DNA from: Agrococcus sp. Marseille-P2731
GTDB taxonomy: Bacteria > Actinomycetota > Actinomycetes > Actinomycetales > Microbacteriaceae
DNA: 64,000 nucleotides
Direction of reading: 5' to 3'
Assembly: GCF_900117395.1 (NCBI RefSeq)
Contig: NZ_FPEG01000002.1
Coordinates: forward strand, 800,445 to 864,444
Below the pieces are notes generated by a model. It was not told where the DNA came from, ran no database searches, and saw only the letters and a program-made list of their open reading frames with translations. The position numbers and the translations under genes are program-made. This document shows, one piece after another, positions 45,776 to 53,478 of this stretch (position 1 is the stretch's first letter; each line of letters begins with the position of its first letter).

Positions 45776-46507
45776 ATGCTCCGACTCGATCCGCACCTCG
45801 CCGTCTTCCGCTCCTCCCCCGACCGCATCGCGATCGGCGCGCAGGAGCGCATCGCCGACCTCGACGCCGACGCTCCGAACCTGCGCGCGATCGCCGCGCT
45901 GACGCGCGGCGTGCTGCCGCGCGAGCTGGCGCAGCTGATCGGCGAGGAGCAGGCGCAGGCGCTGCTCGCGACGATCGACGCGGCCGTGGTCGACGAGCAG
46001 CCGCGCCTCCCCGTCGTGGTGCGCGGGCGCATCCGACTCGCCGAGCAGCTGCACCGCAGCGTGCGCGACGCCGGCCACCGCGCCGGCGAGGACGTCGTGC
46101 TGCCGGTGGCGCCCTGGCGACTGCCGGTCGGCGAGGTCGAGCGGCTGCTCGTGTCCGGGGCCGCGCACCTGCCGGTCGTCGTCGGCGACGCGTGGCTGCA
46201 GATCGGCCCCTACGTGCCTGCGGGCGGCGGATGCGCGCGCTGCGCGATCACGGGGGACGACACGCTGCTGCCTGCCCACCTCACCCCGGAGGCGAGCCCG
46301 GTCGCCGCTGCGCAGGCGGTGGCGACGGTGCTGGGCGCGCTGCGCCGCGCGAGCGAGGGTGCGCTGCCCGCGGGCTGGGGCGCGCGCATCCGGCAGCGCG
46401 ACGGCGCGGTCAGCGCCCTCCGGCGGCGCCGGCCGTGCTCGCACCTCGGCGACCCCCGCCTGCCCGAGGCGGAGCGATCTCGGCCAGGAACCGCGATGGC
46501 TGCCTGA
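45776..46507 (+). CDS. Cyclodehydratase/E1-like orphan (Rv3196-like)
   Basis: A 243-residue protein. The segment VSGAAHLPVVVGDAWLQIGP then YVPAGGGCARCAI (residues about 125-160) resembles the region of TOMM/YcaO-associated E1-like proteins that binds precursor leader peptides (GPxVxPGxxxCxRC). No YcaO partner or precursor peptide is seen nearby. It holds the position of Rv3196 in the conserved block. The first methionine may be 45776 or 45758. Its last 98 bases overlap the convergent uvrD2 gene, and the arginine/proline-rich C-terminal 45 residues look like a non-conserved extension. Confidence 0.6.
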   Translation: MLRLDPHLAVFRSSPDRIAIGAQERIADLDADAPNLRAIAALTRGVLPRELAQLIGEEQAQALLATIDAAVVDEQPRLPVVVRGRIRLAEQLHRSVRDAGHRAGEDVVLPVAPWRLPVGEVERLLVSGAAHLPVVVGDAWLQIGPYVPAGGGCARCAITGDDTLLPAHLTPEASPVAAAQAVATVLGALRRASEGALPAGWGARIRQRDGAVSALRRRRPCSHLGDPRLPEAERSRPGTAMAA

Positions 46508-48185
46508 GCTGGTGGCCGGAGCCCTTGGCCCAGGAGAACGACAGCGTGCGCTGCGCTCGCGTGATCGCGACGTAGAGCAGTCGGCGCTCCTCGTCGATCT
46601 CGGCGAGCGTCGTGGCGTGCGAGATGGGCAGCAGCCCCTCGGCGAGCCCGCACACGTGCACGTGCCGCCACTCGAGGCCCTTCGCCGCGTGGATGGTGGC
46701 GATCGTCACTGCCGAGACGGAGGGCTCGTGCTCGGTCTGCGCGCGGCGCTGCAGGTCACGGGCGAACGCCGGCAGGTCGGTGCCGCCCACCTCCTCGGCG
46801 AGCGTGACGAGCGCGTGCAGCGCATCCCACTGCGCGCGCTCCTCGCCGTGTGTCTCTGGCGGCTGGGCGCGGTAGCCGAGCCCCATCACGATGTCGGTGA
46901 CGGCCTGGAACACGGGGCGATCGTCTGCGGGCGCGCTGCGCAGCATCATCACTGCCCGCTTGACCACCGGGATCTCGAAGAACCGCTGCGAGCCTCGCAC
47001 CGTCGACGACAGGCCGACGCTCGCGAGCGCCTGCTCGATGAGTCCCGACTGCGCGTGGAAGCGGATGAGCACGGCGATCTCGCCCGCGTCCGCACCGGCA
47101 TCCACCTGGGCCCGGCACGCGGCGGCGATCGCGGCCGCCTCTGCGGAGTCGTTGGCATGCACACCGAGGCTCGGCTCGCGGCCCGCCTCGCCGGAGGCTG
47201 CGGAGAGCGTGAGGGCGTCGCGACCGCGCATGAGCCGGTTCGCGCAGCCGACCACCGCGGCGGTCGACCGGTAGGAGCGCTCGAGGCGCACGACCTCGGC
47301 ATCGGGGTGGTCGTGGACGAAGCGGCTCAGGCTCGCCGCGTCGGCGCCCGCGAAGGAGTAGATCGTCTGGCTCGGGTCACCGACGACGCAGATGTCGCGG
47401 CGGTCGCCCAGCCAGGCGGCGAGCACGCGCTGCTGCATCGGCGAGACGTCCTGATACTCGTCGACCGTGAAGTGGCGATAGCGCGAGCGCACCTCGTCGG
47501 CGACCACGGGCTCGCGCTCGATCATGCCCGCCGTGGCGAGCAGCACGTCCTCGAAGTCGATCTGGCGACGCTCGTCCTTCACCCGCTCGTAGGCCATGTG
47601 CAGGTCGATCATGGCCTCCGGCGCGATGCCGGTGGGCAGTGGGCGGATGCGCGCCTGCACCGCGTAGTCCTCGATGGTCATCGCCTGCGACTTGCGCCAC
47701 TCGACCTCGCCCGCGGCGTCGCGCAGCTGCGCGGTGGGCAGCCGCAGCCGCAGCTGCGCGGCGGCATCGGCCAGCGTCGAGGCCTTCTGCGGCAGCAGGG
47801 CCGGCATGCGCGAACCCGTGATGCGCGGCCAGAAGTGCGAGAGCTGCGCGAGCGCTGCAGCGTGGAAGGTGCGGGCCTGGACCCCGCCGGCGCCGAGGCG
47901 CGCGAGCCGCGTGCGCATCTCCCCCGCCGCCCGGGCGGTGAAGGTGAGCGCGAGCGAGGCGTGCTCCGCCTGCTCGCCGGTGGCGACCGCGTAGGCGATC
48001 CGGTGCGTGATCGCTCGCGTCTTTCCCGTTCCCGCGCCAGCGAGGATCGCCACCGGGCCGCCGAGCGTCGTCGCGGCCAGTCGCTGCTGCTCGTCCAAAC
48101 CCGCGAGGATGCGGTCGGCGTCGGTGACCTCGCCGGCCGGGAGCTCCGCTGCCGGCGCGGCATCGGACGGCACGGCCTCGCTCAC
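46410..48185 (-). CDS. uvrD2: UvrD2-type superfamily 1 DNA helicase
   Basis: A 591-residue 3'-5' helicase. Walker A is AGAGTGKT (49-56), motif Ia FTARAAGEM, Walker B VDEYQDVSPMQ, motif III GDPSQTIYSFAGA, motif IV RLERSYRST, motif V TIHAAKGLEW and motif VI YVAITRAQRTL, so the motor is complete. M. tuberculosis UvrD2 is longer, with HRDC and cysteine motifs; these are missing here, the protein ending soon after motif VI. GTG 48185 overlaps the nudC stop (GTGA). The 3' end overlaps the orphan gene on the other strand by 98 bases. Confidence 0.9.
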   Translation of the reverse strand: MSEAVPSDAAPAAELPAGEVTDADRILAGLDEQQRLAATTLGGPVAILAGAGTGKTRAITHRIAYAVATGEQAEHASLALTFTARAAGEMRTRLARLGAGGVQARTFHAAALAQLSHFWPRITGSRMPALLPQKASTLADAAAQLRLRLPTAQLRDAAGEVEWRKSQAMTIEDYAVQARIRPLPTGIAPEAMIDLHMAYERVKDERRQIDFEDVLLATAGMIEREPVVADEVRSRYRHFTVDEYQDVSPMQQRVLAAWLGDRRDICVVGDPSQTIYSFAGADAASLSRFVHDHPDAEVVRLERSYRSTAAVVGCANRLMRGRDALTLSAASGEAGREPSLGVHANDSAEAAAIAAACRAQVDAGADAGEIAVLIRFHAQSGLIEQALASVGLSSTVRGSQRFFEIPVVKRAVMMLRSAPADDRPVFQAVTDIVMGLGYRAQPPETHGEERAQWDALHALVTLAEEVGGTDLPAFARDLQRRAQTEHEPSVSAVTIATIHAAKGLEWRHVHVCGLAEGLLPISHATTLAEIDEERRLLYVAITRAQRTLSFSWAKGSGHQLRQPSRFLAEIAPPRAGGGRRGASTAGAAGGR

Positions 48186-49156
48186 CGGTCGAGCCACGCC
48201 TCGATGATCCACGAGGCGATCGAGGTGCGACCCGGCAGCTGCACGGCACCGGAGCGCAGCTCGTCGCGCGTGAACCACCGCACGTCGAGGATCTCGACGC
48301 CGTCCGGCACGAACGTCTCGGGGTCGGGCGCAGTGCACTCGAAGCCGATCATGAGGCTGCGCGGGAAGGGCCACGGCTGCGAGCCGAGGTAGCGCGGCGC
48401 GACGACGCGCAGCCCCGTCTCCTCGTGCACCTCGCGAACGACGGCTGCCTCGAGCGACTCCCCCGGGTCGACGAAGCCCGCGATGAGCGAGTAGCGGCCC
48501 TCGGGCCACGCGGCGTTGTGCCCGAGCAGGATCCGCTCGTCGGCGGCATCGTGGATCGCGACGATGACCGCCGGGTCGGTGCGCGGGAAGTGCGGCGACC
48601 CGCTCGCCGAGCGGCGCACCCAGCCCGACTCCTCGAACGCCGTCGGCAGGCCGTCGACCGGGCTGTGCGCGCTCTCGCGCTGCCAGACGCCGAGCGCCAC
48701 CGCCTGCACGAGCACGCCCGCGTCCGCATCATCGAGGTCGGCGCCGACCTCGCGCAGCGAGCGCCACTCGGCGCCCTCGACCTCGAAGGGCTCGGCGACG
48801 AGCTGGCTGAGGATCACCGCCCCTGGCTCCCCCTCGCCCGCGGGAGCGAGGCGGCCCAGCCAGCTCGGCGGGACGGGCGGCTGCACCGGCGCGGCATCCG
48901 GCGGCAGCTCACCGGGAGCGAAGCGCACGAGGCGGCCGTCGCGCACGGGCGCGCGATCGCCGGCGATGACGATGATGCGCGTCGACGCCGTGGCGAGCGC
49001 GCGGTCGACGGCGTCGGGCAGGATGCGCGAGACGTGGTCTCGGTCGAGCCCCGACCGTGCGAGCGGGGGCACGATGCCGGGCGCCCATGCGCCGACCGCC
49101 TCCGACTGCGTCGATCGAGCTGCGGGGCCCTCGGGGCCGCCTGTAGTGCTGGGCAC
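48182..49156 (-). CDS. nudC: NAD(H) diphosphatase NudC-like Nudix hydrolase
   Basis: A 324-residue Nudix enzyme. The Nudix box GFVDPGESLEAAVVREVHEE and the NudC-specific SQPWPFPRSLM motif about 20 residues downstream mark it as NAD(H) pyrophosphatase, possibly also a deNADding enzyme. FPRTDPAVIVAI begins the Nudix fold. The four-cysteine zinc ribbon that normally stands just before it is absent: residues about 170-195 contain no cysteine. GGAGG precedes the GTG at 49156. Next to uvrD2 as in Rv3198c-Rv3199c. Confidence 0.88.
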   Translation of the reverse strand: MPSTTGGPEGPAARSTQSEAVGAWAPGIVPPLARSGLDRDHVSRILPDAVDRALATASTRIIVIAGDRAPVRDGRLVRFAPGELPPDAAPVQPPVPPSWLGRLAPAGEGEPGAVILSQLVAEPFEVEGAEWRSLREVGADLDDADAGVLVQAVALGVWQRESAHSPVDGLPTAFEESGWVRRSASGSPHFPRTDPAVIVAIHDAADERILLGHNAAWPEGRYSLIAGFVDPGESLEAAVVREVHEETGLRVVAPRYLGSQPWPFPRSLMIGFECTAPDPETFVPDGVEILDVRWFTRDELRSGAVQLPGRTSIASWIIEAWLDR

Positions 49157-49214
49157 GTCACCTCCGTCGCGTGGCGCGGCCCCACTGCGGCGAGTGCGGC
49201 CTAGCCTGGCATCC

Positions 49215-50330
49215 ATGAGCTCGAACCCCTTCACTCTAGCCGCGCTCGCCACCACCGCCGTGCCCGGCCTCGACGTCGTCGGCGCGACGGAGGATGGCTC
49301 CGACGAGCACCGCTCTGTCGTCGCGGCACGGCTCGCGGACGGCTCGACCGTGCAGGTCATCCTGCCGCGATCGGTCACGGCGCTGCGCAGCGAGCAGGCC
49401 CACGAGCGCGCGCTCGCGGCACTCACCCTCGCCACCCGCTCGCGCCTGCCGTTCGAGGTGCCGACCGTGCTCGGCACGACGGATGCGGGGAAGTCGTCGC
49501 TCTCGGTCCTCACGCGCCTCGGCGGCACCGTCATGCGGCTCACTGACGTCTCCCCAGCGAAGCCCGGGCTCGCCGAGAGCGTCGGCCGTGCGATCGCCGC
49601 GCTCCACGAGCTGCCCACCTCCGTCGCCTCCGATGCCGGGCTCCCCCACGAGAGCGCGCAGGCACTGCGTGCGCGCCTGCTCGACACCTTCGACCGCGCG
49701 GCGGCGACCGGCTCGGTGCCGACCCCGCTGCTCGAGCGCTGGGAGGCGGCGCTGGGCGACGATCAGCTCTGGCAGTTCAAGCCCGCGCTCGTGCACGGCG
49801 ACCTGCAGGCTCCCGCGTTCCGCATCGAGGACGCCGAGGTGGTCGGCATCGACGGCTGGCACGCGCTCGCCGTGGGCGACCCGGCGCGCGACCTCGCGTT
49901 CCTGCTCGGCTCGAGCGAGTTCGGCAGCGTCGACGCCGCCTTCGACGCGCACGCGGCCGCACGCGGCATCGGCGATCGCCAGGTGCGCCAGCGCGCGATG
50001 CTGCACGCGGAGCTGGACATCGCGCGCTGGCTGCTGCACGGCGCTGACCGCGGTGACGCCGCCATCGTCGAGGATGCGAAGGGGATGCTCGCGGGGCTGG
50101 TCGCACGCGTCGACAGCGACCCGGGTGCCGCGATCGCGCCGCAGCGACTCGAGACGATGGATCTGACCGGCGTGCAGGCCTACCTCGGGGACACCGCGGA
50201 GGCTCCTCGGTCGCAGCGGAGCACCGACGTCGTCGAGCACCACGACGTGGCGCCCGAGCGCGACACGGCAGACGCCGCCGCCGAGCAGCTGCAGGACCGG
50301 GACAGCGACGGGGCCGCACCGCAGCGCTGA
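49215..50330 (+). CDS. Aminoglycoside-phosphotransferase-fold protein, degenerate
   Basis: A 371-residue protein of the APH/macrolide kinase-like fold. The Brenner motif region reads LVHGDLQAPAFRI: histidine and aspartate are kept but the metal-binding asparagine is alanine; the DFG-like segment is VVGIDGWHALAVGDPARDLAF. It may therefore bind nucleotides without phosphorylating. No resistance role should be assumed. The ATG is seven bases behind TAGCCT (49202-49207). The last 40 residues are charged. Ends four bases from the adnB stop. Confidence 0.75.
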   Translation: MSSNPFTLAALATTAVPGLDVVGATEDGSDEHRSVVAARLADGSTVQVILPRSVTALRSEQAHERALAALTLATRSRLPFEVPTVLGTTDAGKSSLSVLTRLGGTVMRLTDVSPAKPGLAESVGRAIAALHELPTSVASDAGLPHESAQALRARLLDTFDRAAATGSVPTPLLERWEAALGDDQLWQFKPALVHGDLQAPAFRIEDAEVVGIDGWHALAVGDPARDLAFLLGSSEFGSVDAAFDAHAAARGIGDRQVRQRAMLHAELDIARWLLHGADRGDAAIVEDAKGMLAGLVARVDSDPGAAIAPQRLETMDLTGVQAYLGDTAEAPRSQRSTDVVEHHDVAPERDTADAAAEQLQDRDSDGAAPQR

Positions 50331-50334
50331 CGGC

Positions 50335-53300
50335 TCAGCGCATCGCCGAGGCCTCGGCCACCGCCTGCTGCGCTCGCAACCACCGCGCCTCGAGCTCGGC
50401 GAGCGACTCGATGCGCGTCGGCCTGATGATGCGATCGTGCTCGACGAAGTAGAGCTCTGCGTCGACCAGCTCGGGATCGAGCCCCGCGTGCGCGGCGTAG
50501 GCGGCGCGATACAGCGCGAGCTGCAGCTGGCGCGCCTCGAGGTCTGCGTCCCCGCTCGGCAACCGGCCGGTCTTCCAGTCGACCACGGTGGCTCGGTCCC
50601 CGTCACGGTAGACGGCATCGATCTTGCAGACCACGGTCGTGCCGGCGAGCGGCAGGTGGATCTCGATCTCCGTCTCCGCGGGCTCCCTGTCGCCGTACGG
50701 GGAGGCGAGGAACGTGCGCTTCAGCCGCTCGAGGCGCTCCGCGTCGATGCCGACGAGCTCCTCGTCCAGCGCTTCGTCGTCGACCGCGTCGCCGAGCCCG
50801 ATGCCGCCGTCGCGGCGCTCGACCCAGCCGTGGAACAGCGTGCCCAGCCGCGTCGCAGCGAAGGGCTGCTGCGGCATCGGCCGCGCGATCTGCTGCGCCA
50901 CGGCCACCGGATCCGCCGCCCAGTCCTTGAACCCGGATGCGGCGATGCGGCTCGGCAGCGCGAGGCCCGTGCCGATGCGGTCGGCCAGCAGCAGGTCGAT
51001 CGCGTCGTCCCAGGGCGAAGCCGCCTCCGAGTCGGCTCCGGCCACGAGTGCCGCGGCGAGCTCGACGCGGTCGCGGCGAGCGCCGAGCGGATCGACGGGC
51101 CAGGTGACGGTCGCGGTGCGCGCGCCGAGCGGGTTCTCGGTGCCCTTCTCCGGCGGAGCGAGCAGCTCGACCTCGCGAGCGCGCGCCGCCTGCTCGAGCA
51201 GGCGCTTGGGCTTCGCCGCGCCCTTGGCGCTGCCGTACCACTGCGCCGCAGACAGCCACAGCGCCTCCTTGGCGCGCGTGACCGCCACGTAGGAGAGGCG
51301 GTCGCCCTCGGCCTCCTGGTGTGCCAGCAGCTCGCCGATGTACTGCTCGCGCGCCCTCGCGTACGAGGTCTTGGTGCGGTGGCCCTGCCACTCGAGCGAG
51401 GCGAGCAGCCCGGCGTCGCCGCGCAGCGGGTAGGGCAGTCGAGCCCAGTCGAGCCAGCCCAGCGGTGTGCTCTCCGCCTTGCCCTCCGCGAGCCGCGGCA
51501 ACGCGACGAGATCCCACTCCAGGCCCTTCGCGGCGTGCATGGTCATGACCACCACCACGCCCGGCGCCTGCTGCGGCTGCGGGGCCTCGGGCCCGCGGCC
51601 GTCGTCGAGCACCTCGAGGTAGCTGAGGAAGGCCTCGAGCGTGCCGCGCTCATCTGCCGCGGCGAAGGCCTGCACCTCGCGCGCGAAGGCGTCGAGCGCA
51701 TCGTGCGTGCCAGTCTGCTTCGCCGCGAGCTCGATGTCGAGGCGCAGCGCCTGCTCGACCGTGCGCACGAGCTCCGGCAGCGGCATGCCCGCCCGCCCGC
51801 GCAGCGCGCGCAGCATTGAGCCGGCCTCCTGCAGCCGCGCCAGCCCTGCCTCCGTGGCGCCGTCCAGTCGACGCTCATCGACGACCGCGTCGAGCGCATC
51901 GACGATCGACGCGCTCGCCTCGGCCGCGACCGCGCCGCGATCCGCCCTGCGCTGCTCGTCGCTCAGCCCGCGCCGCACGATGGCCTGCGCATGCCGCTGG
52001 AGCGCCGCGAGATCGGCGACGCCGACGCGCCAGCGGCTGCCCGCCAGCAGGCGCACGAGGCTCGAACCCTCCTCCGGCCTGCCGAGCACGCGCAGCGCCG
52101 CGATCAGGTCGACCACCTCCGGCTCGTCGAGCAGCCCGCCACCCCCTGAGCGCGTCACCGCGATGCCCTCGGCCTGCAGCGCCTGCGCGATCTCGACGCC
52201 CGCGGCGTGGGAGCGCACCAGCACCGCAGCGCTCTTCGTGCCGCGCCCCTCGCCGGTGCCGTGCGCTCGGAACCACGCGGCGAGCCCGCGGGCCTCGTCC
52301 TCGACGGTCTCGACGTGGCGCACCTCGACCTCGCCCGGCCCGGCGCCCTCGCGCGGCTGCAGCGGGTCGACCGGCACGCCCGGCTGCAGCGGGAGGCCGC
52401 GCGCGATCGCGTGCGCGACGTCGAGCACGGCGACGTCGTTGCGCCAGCTGGTCGACAGGGAGAGCGTCTGCCGCACCTCGAGGCCGTCGGCGAAGAGCTT
52501 CAGGGTGCCGGCGCTCGCGCCGCGGAAGCCGTAGATCGCCTGGTTCGGGTCGCCCACCGCCATGACGGGCGTGCCGTGGAAGAGCCGCTGCAGCAGCTGG
52601 AGCTGGAGCACCGAGGTGTCCTGGAACTCGTCGAGCAGCACGTGGCGGTGCCGCGCCCGCAGCTCGTCGACCGCGGCCGGGTGCGCCTCGATCGCGTCGA
52701 GCGCGAGCCGCACCTGGTCGCTGAACTGCACGGTGCCGAGCCGGCGCTTCTCGCGGTCGAAGGCGTCCACGAGGTCGAGCAGCGGGTCGAGCGCGCCGAC
52801 GCGCTCCACGTCGCTGAGCAGCGCCTTGCGGAGCTCGGCGGAGAGCTTCTCCCCCTCGTCGGCGTTGCGGAGCGCCCCGAGCGCGCCGAAGCCGTCGGCG
52901 TACTGCCTCCGACGCACGTCGTCGGTCGACACGTGGTGGTCGCCGAGCTCGCCGGCGAGCTGCATCACGCGTCGCGCGATCGTGTCGGCCGCCCCCAGCC
53001 TCGCGAGCCTGAGGTCGTCGGATGCGCGCGCCATGCGCATGGCGAGCAGGAACGCTGCAGCATCGGTGAGCACCTCGGACTCGGGATCGCGCCCGATCAG
53101 CAGCGCCCACTCGCGGAACAGCGCGCTGGCGAAGGAGTTGTAGGTCTGCACGAGCGGCAGCCGATGCTCGGCGCCCTCGGGCACGAGCCCGGCCCGGTGC
53201 AGGTGCTCGAGCTGCTTCCGGAGCCGGTCGCTCAGCTCGCGCGCCGCCTTGCGGGTGAAGGTCAGCCCGAGGATCTCGTCGGGCAGGGCCTTGCCGTTGG

Positions 53301-53478
53301 CGACGAGCCACAGCACGCGCTGCGCCATCGTGTGCGTCTTGCCGCTGCCGGCTCCGGCGACGACGAGCACCGGCTCGTCGGCCGCCTCGATCACCGCGAT
53401 CTGCTCGGGCGTCGGCGGCAGGGGAACACCGCCGCGCGCCTCGGCGAGGGCCGTCTCGATCTCGATCGCGGTGGTCAC
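50335..53478 (-). CDS. adnB: AdnB-like helicase-nuclease (Rv3201c-type)
   Basis: A 1047-residue subunit of the actinobacterial double-strand-break resection machine AdnAB. It has a UvrD-like motor with Walker A AGAGSGKT (41-48), GLTFTRKAARELSDRL, LLDEFQDTSVLQ, GDPNQAIYGFRGA, MTMHAAKGLEWDLV and YVAVTRAKEALW, and a C-terminal RecB-type nuclease with GTLFHGW (His), KIDAVY (Asp), VVDWKTGR (Asp-x-Lys) and QLQLALYR (Gln). Intact in all motifs. Its start overlaps adnA by four bases, so the two subunits are co-translated. Confidence 0.93.
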   Translation of the reverse strand: MTTAIEIETALAEARGGVPLPPTPEQIAVIEAADEPVLVVAGAGSGKTHTMAQRVLWLVANGKALPDEILGLTFTRKAARELSDRLRKQLEHLHRAGLVPEGAEHRLPLVQTYNSFASALFREWALLIGRDPESEVLTDAAAFLLAMRMARASDDLRLARLGAADTIARRVMQLAGELGDHHVSTDDVRRRQYADGFGALGALRNADEGEKLSAELRKALLSDVERVGALDPLLDLVDAFDREKRRLGTVQFSDQVRLALDAIEAHPAAVDELRARHRHVLLDEFQDTSVLQLQLLQRLFHGTPVMAVGDPNQAIYGFRGASAGTLKLFADGLEVRQTLSLSTSWRNDVAVLDVAHAIARGLPLQPGVPVDPLQPREGAGPGEVEVRHVETVEDEARGLAAWFRAHGTGEGRGTKSAAVLVRSHAAGVEIAQALQAEGIAVTRSGGGGLLDEPEVVDLIAALRVLGRPEEGSSLVRLLAGSRWRVGVADLAALQRHAQAIVRRGLSDEQRRADRGAVAAEASASIVDALDAVVDERRLDGATEAGLARLQEAGSMLRALRGRAGMPLPELVRTVEQALRLDIELAAKQTGTHDALDAFAREVQAFAAADERGTLEAFLSYLEVLDDGRGPEAPQPQQAPGVVVVMTMHAAKGLEWDLVALPRLAEGKAESTPLGWLDWARLPYPLRGDAGLLASLEWQGHRTKTSYARAREQYIGELLAHQEAEGDRLSYVAVTRAKEALWLSAAQWYGSAKGAAKPKRLLEQAARAREVELLAPPEKGTENPLGARTATVTWPVDPLGARRDRVELAAALVAGADSEAASPWDDAIDLLLADRIGTGLALPSRIAASGFKDWAADPVAVAQQIARPMPQQPFAATRLGTLFHGWVERRDGGIGLGDAVDDEALDEELVGIDAERLERLKRTFLASPYGDREPAETEIEIHLPLAGTTVVCKIDAVYRDGDRATVVDWKTGRLPSGDADLEARQLQLALYRAAYAAHAGLDPELVDAELYFVEHDRIIRPTRIESLAELEARWLRAQQAVAEASAMR

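Noticed and set aside
50437-51819. Plus-strand frame opposite adnB
   Set aside because: It has no start context or domain and is a shadow of the nuclease-helicase gene.
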